Assembly: GCA_007922305.1 (NCBI GenBank)
Contig: ML677373.1
Coordinates: forward strand, 15,306,709-15,370,708
Source: Dermatemys mawii
Lineage: Eukaryota > Chordata > Testudines > Dermatemydidae
Direction: 5' to 3'
Length of the DNA stretch: 64,000 nucleotides
The notes beneath the pieces are model-generated. The model saw only the letters and a program-made list of their open reading frames with translations. It did no database searches and was not told the origin of the DNA. Shown here piece after piece: positions 50,638 to 61,500 of the stretch (positions are counted from its first letter, which is position 1; each line of letters starts with the position of its first letter). The position numbers and the translations under genes were made by a program.

Positions 50638-50750
50638 AATCATAGGATGGAGGACACTGACTTAGACCCACAGTCCGTCTACTCCGGTATTCTGTCTCTG
50701 GAAGTGGCCAGGAAGGTGGAAGAATCTCACAATAGGCAGATGTGGGATAA
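50638..50750 (-). mobile_element. CR1 LINE fragment, minus strand
   Basis: AATCATAGGATGGAGGACAC, then CCCACAGTCCGTCTACTCCG, then GTATTCTGTCTCTGGAAGTG, then GCCAGGAAGG resemble the inverse of the CR1 3' region, strongly diverged. Confidence 0.6.
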
Positions 50751-50961
50751 TCTCTTCCGCACATTACGTTTCATGATGCATGATGTTTATTATGTTATTT
50801 ATCCCTTCCTAAATGGTTATTAATTGAATTATTTTAATGAGATAGTCTAGAGAAACTGTTGCTAAAACAAGATATTCCATAGGAAAATATACGAGAAATA
50901 GAATTGTGAGACATGAAACAGAGTTAAAAGACTGAGGGGTGGCGAGCGGGCTTGAGAAATA

Positions 50962-51080
50962 TGAAACTCTTTGGGGCAGGGAATGACTTTTTGTTCTGTG
51001 TTTGTATAGTGTATAGCACAATGGGCCACGACTGGGGCTCATAAGTGCTACCACAATATAAATTATTATTAGTAATAAAT
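50962..51080 (+). repeat. Ancient repeat tail (CTCTTTGGGGCAGGGA type)
   Basis: CTCTTTGGGGCAGGGAATGA, then TTTTTGTTCTGTGTTTGTAT, then GTATAGCACAATGGGCCACG, then ACTGGGGCTCATAAGTGCTA and an ATTATTATTAGTAATAA end. The better copy of the family at 41642. Confidence 0.6.
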
Positions 51081-54000
51081 TAAAAATGTAACTGGAAAGG
51101 AATAAAATAGATGAAACAAGCTAGAAATAGCTACTTATGTTCTTGGAAGCCTACAAAAATTCAGTGAAGAGGAACGAATAATAACTTTAACAAATGCAAA
51201 GATTTAATGAAGTGCAAGACAAAATGCTGGGACACCCATGATTTGTTTGAGAAAACACCTTAAAAAAGGCAATTAAATTATCTTTGTCTAGTGGCTGTGA
51301 AAGTGGAAAATAATACCTTCAAAAAAACACACACACAATAAAAAACCTACCCCAAGTAAGTTTTCAATACTAAAGTCACAGGAGCTATGTTAACATTTTT
51401 GCTCTGCAGTGAGTTGAGAATACCTGGTTGTGAATAAAAGTCGTAGAAACAGGCCTGTTGTCAGTGCAGAGCCACAGACACATCTGAAGAATGAAAAAGG
51501 CATCAGTTTAAAACACACAAGCCCACATTCTCCTGCCCTGTACTCAGTATGTGACTTGAATTAACAATTCCTCCTCAGCCTTTACGTTCTCATCTTTTAT
51601 TGAAAAGACAATGCTATTTCACAGGAAGAATGAGTGCAGTATCAAGCAATAGAAATAATACACTAAAACACAAAAGCCTGAGATGCATAAATATAAGTGA
51701 AGACAAAATACAGCCATATTAAAGTTGCTGTATTAAAAAATAAATAAGCCTTCTTCTCACTTATACCAAGGCCTCCTTAGAACATGCTGGCAGAGTATCA
51801 GGGCCCTAAAGTGTGTGTAACTGCAGTTACTCCTTCTTTTAGGACCCTTTAAACTGGCACAGTAGAATAAATGAGGTTTAGTATAATTGAAAATCAGGCT
51901 CAATACTGAGCCAATTGTAGGTTCCTCTCAGTTCCAAATGCAGAAGAAAACTTTCAAACAGAAAAGGGAAGGGATATTTCACAACTCCATGGAAGATGTG
52001 CGGAGCTGCAGGGTTAAATTCTGTTCTACTTTACATCTCATGTAAACCAATTGGACATGATTTCCATTTCCTTGCGCCTCATGCAGTCATGGAAATTTGT
52101 GAAAGCTGGTGTGGAATACTACTAACTTGGAATGCTAGCATTTTGTATGCTCACTTGGTCCGTGTGTAGAGGCTGCTCAAGGGAACTCAGACCCATTGAC
52201 TCCAGTGGGATCACACAAGATGTAAATCAGTTCAGAAGAAAATTGCAGATCCTCAGGAGAACTGAGCAGCTCATAAACAAAAAGAAACATCACAACCAGG
52301 CAAGTTAAACCTTCCCCTCTTGAAAAATATCCGAGGCAGAAATCCACCCGTACTTACATATGTACATTGCCATTGAAATTAAAAAGAATTGCAAATGAGA
52401 GCAGAATTGGGCACCAGACTAATAAATCAGGCCCTCCTTGCACAGATTTCTTGTGTGTCATAACTTTAATCACCTGTTCTGTAGTCATCTGTCACTTGAG
52501 TTCTATGATTCTGTCAACAGGGTTTGTGGCTAAATCCTTGGAATGTCTCAACCTCAGGATGACCCTAAGAATGCTCTCACATGTTGACACTGAAAGATAT
52601 CTTTGTTTCATAGGAGAAGGCGGCTTTGATCATTTTGTTCCAATGGCTGGCAAAATAATGCAGCCACAGAAAGTTTCTGAATTTTTTAAACGCATTTTCT
52701 TAGCTTTGATCACTGAGTCTAATAATATCCCTCATTAGTTCCAAAATTATATCTATCCTTGGAGGACTTGACATTTCGTATTTTGTGGTATCCCCCTGTC
52801 TGCATGAGTGCTGATGATTCTTGTAATAGACAATGCATCCTTTCCCACTCAGAGCTGCAGCTATGATTGAATGTTTGCATCTGCAAAGCCATCAAAAAGG
52901 CCAATGACTATCACATTAGCAGAATCAATTCAGAGCACCCATCTGAGTGGTGGGGAGGTTTGAAGGCTGCTTTTATAAGAGTTCTCCTTGTACATTCCCC
53001 TTTGAATGAACAGCTGGCCTTCTGTGGCAGCAGTTCTTAAACATCAAAAATGTTGAATACCATGCAGAGCATGTTCTTTGCTTACATAATAAATATGACT
53101 ATCTCAGAGAGCTACATTTTAAAATCAAAGGAGCTCTCTGGGGATTGGCTGAGGTCAGAGAAGCTGGGGATAGAATGAGAAATTCTGACAAGGACACTGA
53201 AAGGCAAGAGGGAGAAGCGACCTTTCAAGGTTTTTCTTTTGTCACGTCCCTTTCCACAATAAAATGCAGATGTGGGCTAGATGTGTGCAATGTTTCACAG
53301 CTCTAGTGGCTACTGTTGAAACAGCCACAAATTATCCAAGTCCTGTTGCAGTGTAAAATGTATTGGTGTGCTCAGGTAAATAGCTCTGGCTGCTTCTGTG
53401 TGGGTTAATGAAATCCAATCCTTCACTGTTGAGACAATCCATTAAACACTGACCTGCAGCTTTCCTCAGAATACTAATATTTCCAGATCTCCCTCTTTCT
53501 GTTGAATGACAGGGTTTCTCAGAGAGGATCTTACATTTATTCAGTTGACTCCTGCAGAAAAGTTGCTTATAGATCAATTAGTGAGATGTCCGTTCGTGTT
53601 TTTAAAAAATCTGGGACCAAAATCGCCCCTTGCAGGTATAATTGACTGGGAGCAAACTGTGCCTGCTGTAGGCCACACAGGAATTCCCCCTTCTCAGAGA
53701 ATTCCCAGGAGCTGAAGTTATTGTTGAATGCTTGTATGTATATGTTTGTATAATGTAGCTTTATTGGTGCAATGTGGCTATACAAGAACAGAGAATTGGG
53801 CCCATGATTTTTAAGCTGACCCTGGCCTTTTAATTAACAAAACATGTTCAGAGGCCATAGTCTCCCATCAGTTCAAATCTAGTTATGGGACAATACTTTC
53901 CTAGAGTTTTAAATGCCAGACTTCATTAGGTGGAGTGCTCCAGATACAAATGAACCTGAGGATTTGGGGGCAGCTCCCAGACTTGTGCCCAAATATAAAC

Positions 54001-54084
54001 CTATTTGGAAGCAAAAACCTGCTACTGCCTAATGGTCTGTGTCAATTCAGCCTCTAAAACCACTGCTGCTTCAAGATGTTCCCA

Positions 54085-54163
54085 CCCAGACCCCAGTTTT
54101 GCATAGCACTGATGCTTGCACTTAAAGCTGTGTGCTTAAGTGCTTTGCTGAATTGGGGCCTAA
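54085..54163. repeat. Palindromic element of the CACTTAAGCAC family
   Basis: CAGTTTTGCATAGCACTGAT, then CACTTAAAGCTGTGTGCTTA, then AGTGCTTTGCTGAATTGGGG. The ends are inverse to each other. Confidence 0.55.
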
Positions 54164-55974
54164 GACAGAACAAGTTTCAAATGGAAATATAACTTTGCCT
54201 GCCACATATAAACAGATAAGTTATACAGAAATTTTCATTCTCTTTATTTCCATTCAGAAAAATCAGTTGGAATTAGGAGAAACGAACCTCCCTTTAGTGC
54301 CAAGCCTGCAGGATAATTCCTGATTAGAAATGAGCGCCAAGAAGCTCCTTTCAGGATTAGCTTAATTTTTAAAAAGGTGTTGCGAAGTAAAGTATGGGAT
54401 GTATGTTCTTAACAATGAAAGTTAAACTGAAACACGTTCTGCTGAAGAATCTGAATGTTATACGGTTCAGTGCTTCAGCTATCCTAGCTTGTTAAGAATA
54501 ATCTAGGTGACTTGTGGTGCTTAAAAAACAAAGGCTAGCACAGTGCTCATCTACAAATGAGATACAGCAGAAACAAAAGTAGATACCTGAGAATTCAGTG
54601 CTTACACTGGGGTTGCGGGGAGAATCTAGCCACTGCTTCTATCTCTGTTAGAAAAATAGTGATGCTATGGTCTTTGACCTTTTATTAACAAGCAAGTCAC
54701 ATCCAAAGGACAGTGATTCATTGCAGGACACCTTATCTGCATTTGAACAGACTCAACCCCTAGGTATTCCTTTGTCATATATTGCAAGTACAGATGGCAA
54801 TAGATTCCATGTAGCAGTGGAAATAGGTTTACAAATTTAAAGTGCTACTTTGTTCTGTATTCCAAATAGGATAATCATTAATGAGTTATAGAAAATTATG
54901 GCTAAAGCAGCCTTTGACTTTTGTAATAAAAAAACCCGGAACCCTCGCTAACTAAAGTTTATTGTCATAATGAAAATTTCAAGAGACTAAAGGATGTCCT
55001 CTTTGAATTATGAAGTGATAAAAGGAACATACAGCGGTATTTGAATGTGGAATGAAGGCTGAAATCTCCCATCTGCATGGGACCAAATAGAATGGCTCTA
55101 TTGATTTTACTGAATACATTTTCTGCTTTGCATCTACTGTTGTCCAGTCCACACATAGATAAAAATACTGTTTTTCAACCATGACAGGTAAACAAATCAT
55201 TCATATCATGCTTTCAGGCAAAGCTTAAGATGCTCTTATCAAGAACAATGTTTAAGGGCCAATGAGTCCCTCAGTATTTTGTACCAATTAAGTAACTTAC
55301 TGAAGTAGGCTAAGAGGTGTGAACTAAACAAAGCAAAAGTAACCCAGTGGGGTTAGATACTATTCATTACAAAAAAACTACTTATGAATAGCATTTATGA
55401 ATAACAATGTTTCTGCTATGACAATAAAAACATAGTTTATGATTGCTAGGATATTATATTATGTGAAAGTTTTCATAAATAAAAGGGTTGGTTTGGTTTT
55501 GAGCATAAGTTATTAGCTGATTGTCCACCTCACAGTTCACTTTCACACACAGGATGTGATCAGTCTGCTTTCCATATCCAGTTCCCATGGGGAGAAATTA
55601 ATTAATTGGAATTTAGGTTGTATGTGAGACTTACTCAGTCTCTCTGCATAGGAATGAATTTCTCTTTGGCACTGAATCCTGTCTTAAATCTTCGAGAGTG
55701 TGAGTGCTAATTTAAACTTTGCATATGTGACACACTGGCTAATGTATTTGTTCTTCTCTGCTGCCTACTGGATGGAATGTCAGATCTGCTTAAGTCAATA
55801 GAATTATTCATGGAAATTAATGTTGCAGAATTGGATCCATATCTTCTAGTCATTTTGTGCTACAAATACATACAGCCAATGATATATAGGTCAATACAGC
55901 TTACTAGAATCCATTGGAATCAATGTTTGAGGATGGGATGAGGCTGTTGAATATTACACATTATTCAGATAGAT

Positions 55975-56125
55975 CTCAATTCATCAAAGTACTGAAGCGC
56001 ATGTTTTCCTTTAAGGACATGAGTAATCCCATCTCTATTTGGCAAAGCACTTAAGCATGTGCTTAAGTTCTGTTGACTTCAATGGGACTTAAGCTTGTGT
56101 TTAGATGCATTGCTGAACAGGAGAC
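55975..56125. repeat. Palindromic element of the CACTTAAGCAC family
   Basis: AATTCATCAAAGTACTGAAG, then GGCAAAGCACTTAAGCATGT, then GCTTAAGTTCTGTTGACTTC, then AATGGGACTTAAGCTTGTGT, then TGCATTGCTGAACAGG. The longest copy of this family in the window. Confidence 0.65.
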
Positions 56126-56594
56126 TAAATATCACCACTTAGTAAACAGTAACTGAGAACAAGTTCAGACATTCTGATTTTGAAGGTATCTTGGGTATCT
56201 TACAACTCCTAGGTGCTGAGATACCACAACAGTTGGTGAAGAATAGAAGCCCCAGTAGAACTATCAAGTATTGTTGTGACCATTTCTCTCTCATTTTGGC
56301 AGTTTATTTTTTATTTTCATCTCTCCAAGCTCTCTGGTTCAGTACCTGCCCCACTAACGCAACTTCTGGGTCAGCTTGCACTTTTGTTTTCCACAAATGT
56401 AGTAAAGTATGAAATACATCTCTCCAAACATCATTTTTTCATACTCCAGTTCCCTAAGGATTTGTCATAGTGCACCTGACTTCATTTCTAACACCTGTTA
56501 GATTCATTCTCTGAGAATTTTGCCAAGGCCCATAGACTAATAAAACATCTGTAAAGCATTCTGAAATTGGCAAGCTTAAATCTTTACTGCCTTC

Positions 56595-56815
56595 AATACC
56601 TGAATGCCTGCGGAAGGTCTGGTGGTCCCACAAATTGGCGGCGTTTCTGCGGGAGGTCCATGGGTTCCTTGGCTTCCATGTACACGCTGTTGAAATGCTG
56701 CCAAAGGCTGCCTGACTGCTGCCCTGACAGAGACCAGCAGGCCGCCCCCCGCCATTTGCCACCCCAGGCACACGCTTGCTGTGCTGGTGCCTGGAGCCGC
56801 CCCTGGTTGGGAAGA
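56595..56815. repeat. GC-rich interspersed repeat
   Basis: ATGCCTGCGGAAGGTCTGG, TGGTCCCACAAATTGGCGG, GCGGGAGGTCCAT, and later GCTGGTGCCTGGAGCCGCC form an isolated GC-rich island in AT-rich sequence. I recall these words from a repeat frequent in turtle genomes. The 125-codon minus-strand frame over it has no known domain and I do not call it a gene. Confidence 0.5.
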
Positions 56816-57024
56816 GGAATCTCCATGGCATTAGCTGTTCTGGGGGATTGCCTGGCAGTCCAACGGAAGTGGGCTATCAGTTAGAGCCACTTCTGACTGC
56901 TCTGCTTTACTGTGTGTATGTGACAAGTGCCCCAGAGTAGCCTATAAGCAAATGGACACAACTGTGGTTCAAAGCCCCCTTTTTCTCTCCTCTTAACTGA
57001 AATCTAATTGAACCTTCCACTAAA

Positions 57025-57070
57025 CATCAATGGAAGTTAGGAGCCTAAATACCCCTGAGAATCTAGGTCT
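57025..57070. repeat. Relic of the GCCTAAATACCTTTG palindromic family
   Basis: CATCAATGGAAGTTAGGAGC then CTAAATACCCCTGAGAATCT is the right half only, matching 41600-41640. Confidence 0.5.
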
Positions 57071-57349
57071 TTGATATGTGATGATTAGAATGACATATAG
57101 AAGAGGAAGAGTTGTTGTCAACGACTTCTGCATCTTGCTGTATGGCAGAACTAATGCTTGCTGGAGGGAAAGCAGATAGCCAGCAGGTTACATTGCTGTG
57201 TTCTGTAAAATCCCTCTCCCAAAACAATACCAAGGAAAGAGCCCTAAGATCTGATGTAGTCTGCTTTATGGGGAGAATTCAGAGTTTTGTTGGATTTCTG
57301 CAGTGTGGAAAATGGGTGGATCTTTTGTAGAAATGATTTTGGTCCTGAC

Positions 57350-58660
57350 CCACAAAGGGACTTAGGTGCTGCAATGCTGAATGTTGCCATGCCTAATATT
57401 TAGGCACTTAGAAAATCAGAAGAACAACACTATGTTTCCACAAAGCCTGAACTGGGCACCTATGCTCCTTATATGTTGCATGGGGATGGATATGTGCCTT
57501 AGAGAGTGATCCACAAAAGCCAGCATACTAGGCAGGGAGCCATCTAAGCTAGCCAATGGGAGATGCTGACAAAAGGGTGTGTGTGTGTGTGTGCTAAACC
57601 CCACCCCCTTCAGGGTGATAGGTGCCTATCACTGGGAACCCATCTTCTGGAGTCTGGTGGCTTAGGTGCCTAAGTTTTTTCTTACAAGAATGAGTTAGGT
57701 GCCTGCCTTGCTCAGCACAAAATGGCTGGAGCAGTGCTAGATTCAATCCTTCTCTGCCTGAGAGGGAGAAAGGATTTAAATAAGGGTCTCCCTGTCTTTG
57801 GGCAGGTGTTATCAGGCTCTTCCATAGCCTACAGGTTATGGGGGCTCCCTGAATCTCTCCTGTTAAAGCTGCTCTACTGTGTCATTGACAATGTGTGATC
57901 CTTCCATTGGGGGAGGCTAGCCCCCCAGCCCTGCCCCATCTGTCCAAGGTCCTGTTCCTCCCACACCAGTGCCTCCAGCCCCTCACCCACTGAGTGCCCC
58001 CAGCACCAGGTGGACAGTGCAGCCCCAACACCTCCAGCCCTGGAGCACCAGGGAGCATGAGCACTGGCCCCAGCTTCCCCAAGTCCCAGTCGCTTTAGCT
58101 CCAGGTGGGAGGAAGAGCAGGAAGCCTCTGGGGGTGGATTGTGGGTAGGGCTGTGCTGTGCTATTTTGGACACCTTAGTCTTCTCTGGCCTTTGATACCT
58201 GCCGCCCATGAACTGTATACCAATAAAGTTATTAGACCAGGGGGATCAGGCCTTGGGTTCCCACCTTTGTACCCTAACCATCAGGCTACTGAGTCTTTCT
58301 CTCTTTGGCCCACTAAGTATTTATAAACAGTGGGACAGTATCAAAAGGGGAGGTTGAGGGAGGCCCACATCAGAATGTTCCATAGCTCAGTAGAGCATTC
58401 CCCAGGTGAGTACTCTAATCACTGGACTAAAGGTAAACGGTACCACATCCTCCATTCAGCCAGATTTTTAATGGGATTCAATTGAACAAGCAGCCTCTGT
58501 GCATGCCTACCAGATAGGCAGGTGAATGCCTCTTTTCCTCCGATTCATGGATTCTCTGGGGCTTACATGAGAGGGGTGTATGGATGCTTACAATGGTACA
58601 GACGTGTATATGGCCAGAGGCAGAAATTTAGGCACCAAGAAAACTTAGTTATGGCAGATA
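57350..58660 (+). mobile_element. 1.3-kb interspersed repeat with inverted ends, copy B
   Basis: It begins GACCCACAAAGGGACTTAGG and carries, in order, AGCCAATGGGAGATGCTGAC, GAATGAGTTAGGTGCC, GGAGGCCCACATCAGAATG, CCATAGCTCAGTAGAGC and GCAGCCTCTGTGCATGCC, each matched in the minus strand of 6112-7350. It is therefore the same element in the opposite orientation 50 kb away. A GT run (57576-57592) and a GC-rich block (57900-58150) with open frames up to 111 codons on the minus strand are internal differences from copy A. The 3' inverted end appears missing (it stops near CAGAAATTTAGGCACC). No protein-coding capacity. Confidence 0.6.
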
Positions 58661-60213
58661 TAGAGTTAAATACTTGGGGCAGTGTTACCTGATGGACCAC
58701 AGGTGGAAACCCGGCTGAATACTCAGAGGCTGCTTATCAGGTAAACAAGCTGATTTGGGCTAAGGGGTGGCTTGAGGAGTAGAGAAGTAAAGAGGATAAA
58801 GGTGGGATACACTGTTTACTCCAAGCCTTTTGTCGTATGGTGGGTCTGTTTGTTTTAAACAAATAGCCATTTTCTTTTTGTTATATTGTACTCTCACTGA
58901 AAGCTGTACTCTTGTAGATTCACTGTGCTTTACCTTCCTGAAAGGGATTGTTGTTCTGCCTATGGATTGCTTCTAAGGTAATCAGAGATAATAAGTGAAT
59001 GTGTATCTGAGTACAAGAATCCGAGTTGTTAAGTGAAACATTTTCCTGGTGGTAGCATCGTTGTAACTGATGCATGGGGCTCTTAGTAGGTTACTGTTGT
59101 AGGGGTTTAAAAATCCACTTGTGAGTGCCAAAGCTGATCATCTTTTACAGGAGACTATCTTAATGCTTGCAGTTCCCTGTTAAATGTAGCAGTCACAGGA
59201 AAAGCTACTGCACAGGTTCACAATTAAAAATAAGATGCATCTAAAAACCAAACAAACGTACATACGGGATTCCAGATGAGAATTCTGTGACTGCAGAATC
59301 CAGTACAATGTCCAATAGACAGCCTATTTCCTCTGTGCACAGCTAAATAATATCATAGGTCTGATTCTCCAGGAAAACCTTCATTAGCTGTAATGGAAAC
59401 TTTGCATGAGCATGGACTTAAGTATCAAGCTTTCTTAACTGATTCTACAGACAATCACCTCTACCTAAAATCTTGAGGCTGTGGGAAGGGAGGCAGAAAG
59501 GGGAAAGACAAGCCAGTGGGTGTGATGGATGGAGTTGTGAGAACTTACAAAGACTTGCATAGAGAATGAGTGAGCTTTAATTTATTTTATATAGATATAG
59601 ATAGAAAAGATCTCATGGCTTCTAATCTCCTGAAGCTAAGAAGCACTTAACTAAAGTTACTTGCTTTTATTTTATATCTACTCTTTCTTTGATGATGCTT
59701 CAGTAGGATCCTGCTCTGATGTTGCATTGCATCAGAGTGGGTCTATTTCTCTTTCTCTTATATTTCTTTGCAAAGACTAATGTGATTGTTATCTTTCTGA
59801 ATACATTAGTTGACATTCAGGAGAATGTACAAGGTCACTGGTTTGAGTGGCAGCTAGCTTGGTCATAAATAGACTTATTTATGCATTTGATAATATCAGA
59901 ACAAAAAAAGGAGGGGGAGGAGTGAGGAATCAGTGGCTCTTAAAGCTAATGTACTGTATGCTATATGCCTCCAGCCACATAGTCTTAGCTTCAGTTGGAG
60001 AAGGGCAGGTATATGAATCAATATTGGGCAAGTTCCTTTCACTCTTACTCATGTGAGTAGCCCCAAGTAAGTTAACAGCTCTCTTTTGTGTGCAGGGTTT
60101 GGCTCTTTCTCTTTTACTATACTATACCTAACCTTAACTACACCAAAACAGGATACTTGAAGCTGTATTTCCAAGTGAATAGTGGTTTTTGGGTAAACAC
60201 CTGAGATGTGTTA

Positions 60214-60305
60214 AAGAGGCCTGATTTTCAGGGGGCAGGTGATAAGCACTTTCTGAAAATTAGGCGCATTTAAAGTGTCTGAAGTTAAGTCTCAAAAGTC
60301 ACTTG
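60214..60305. repeat. Short palindromic repeat (TGATTTTCAG...CTGAAAATTA)
   Basis: GCCTGATTTTCAGGGGGCAG and CACTTTCTGAAAATTAGGC are inverse ends around GGTGATAAG. Typical of the small foldback elements seen elsewhere in the window. Confidence 0.5.
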
Positions 60306-60849
60306 CCACTTGGGAAATGTAGGTCCTTGATTCTGCAGTGTCCTTGATTCTCCAGTCATTTCATGCACTGACTCTCACTGAAATTAGTATGTTCCCTGGG
60401 TAGAAATTCTAAAAGTTCAGGCCCATGTGAACTATCACACTGATTTTATGTATGGTATCTATCCTTATAGATTGATATATTAATTTTCAATTAAAATATT
60501 TATTTTTGAAAGTAATCTTTCCTTCCCCCCTCTTAAAAAGAACCCTCTTTATTCCCAACCTTTTGGGGAACTTCACAATAGTTTCAAGTGTTTAAAAAGC
60601 CAACAAGACACAGCTCTTCTGTAAAAGGAGAGGCACCTTTCCAGGATTTCAGCTCACTGCTTCTGCATGGGCCCAGCTATGCAAGTTAAATAAAGATGTC
60701 GGCAGTTGCACTCAGCTGAAGTGGCAACCCAATATCAACAGCAGATAAATTTGATGTGAACTCAATGGGGGGACAAACATGAACTGATGAATTTAATCCT
60801 GATTGAGGCATTTGAAACTAGACTGCATAAAGCATTAGGGAAGCCTAAG

Positions 60850-61128
60850 CAAATAGCGGGGAGGGGGAGAGAGTATAGAATTCAGGAGGAATAAACTGGT
60901 ATAGAAAGAGAACATCCAGGCTGAATATCAGGAAACCCTTCTATTGTATAAAGCTGTGGAATAGTATTGCAAGGGAAGATGTGGAAGTCACACTCTGTCT
61001 CTTCAGAGAAGCCTGGATCAAACATTAGAAAATGTACTGCATGGTGTCAGCCTACACTGCTAAGTAGATGAACTGGATGGGGTGATGTTAATGACTTAAT
61101 AGGCCTTTCCTGTTCCTTACTTCTATGG
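60850..61128 (+). mobile_element. CR1 LINE 3' end, plus strand
   Basis: CCAGGCTGAATATCAGGAAA, then CTGTGGAATAGTATTGCAAG, then GGAAGATGTGGAAGTCAC, then TGAACTGGATGGGGTGATG, ending CTGTTCCTTACTTCTATGGA. 5'-truncated, no frame. Confidence 0.8.
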
Positions 61129-61339
61129 ACCAGATTCTCATAGTCAGTAGAGCCACAAGTGGAGTGAGGTGCTGGATTCAGAATATGTCTCTGATTCTCT
61201 GACCTTAGGTAGTCTATCAGAGTGACTATCTGGAGAATCACTTGTTCCAGTGGTGTGCATGAGTACATGTCATACTGTGTCTGAATACTCCTTACTTTCC
61301 TAAAGGAAAACAAAACCTTTGTTGGTTCTTTATTTGTAT

Positions 61340-61425
61340 TCTAGCAACACCCTACACCATGACCAGGGCTCCCTGGTACTGTGCAGAGTGAGATATGGTC
61401 CCTGCTCTGAATTCTAGGCTAGACC
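61340..61425 (-). repeat. Ancient repeat tail, minus strand
   Basis: CCCTACACCATGACCAGGGC, then CTGGTACTGTGCAGAGTGAG, then GGTCCCTGCTCTGAATTC read, inverted, like the CTCTTTGGGGCAGGGA type at 41642 and 50962. Confidence 0.45.
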
Positions 61426-61500
61426 CTCAGCTAGTGTAAGTTAGCATTGCCCCACTGACGTGACACCAATTTACATGGCTGAAAATCTTGCCCTATGATG
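61424..61500. repeat. Palindromic MITE-like relic
   Basis: GACCCTCAGCTAGTGTAAGT and CCAATTTACATGGCTGAAAA are inverse-like; the same family as 1637-1720. Confidence 0.5.

Noticed and set aside
52367..52738. Plus-strand 123-codon frame
   Set aside because: No domain, no exon borders, starts in low-complexity AT-rich sequence.
57874..58209. Minus-strand 111-codon frame
   Set aside because: GC-rich internal part of the 1.3-kb repeat copy B.
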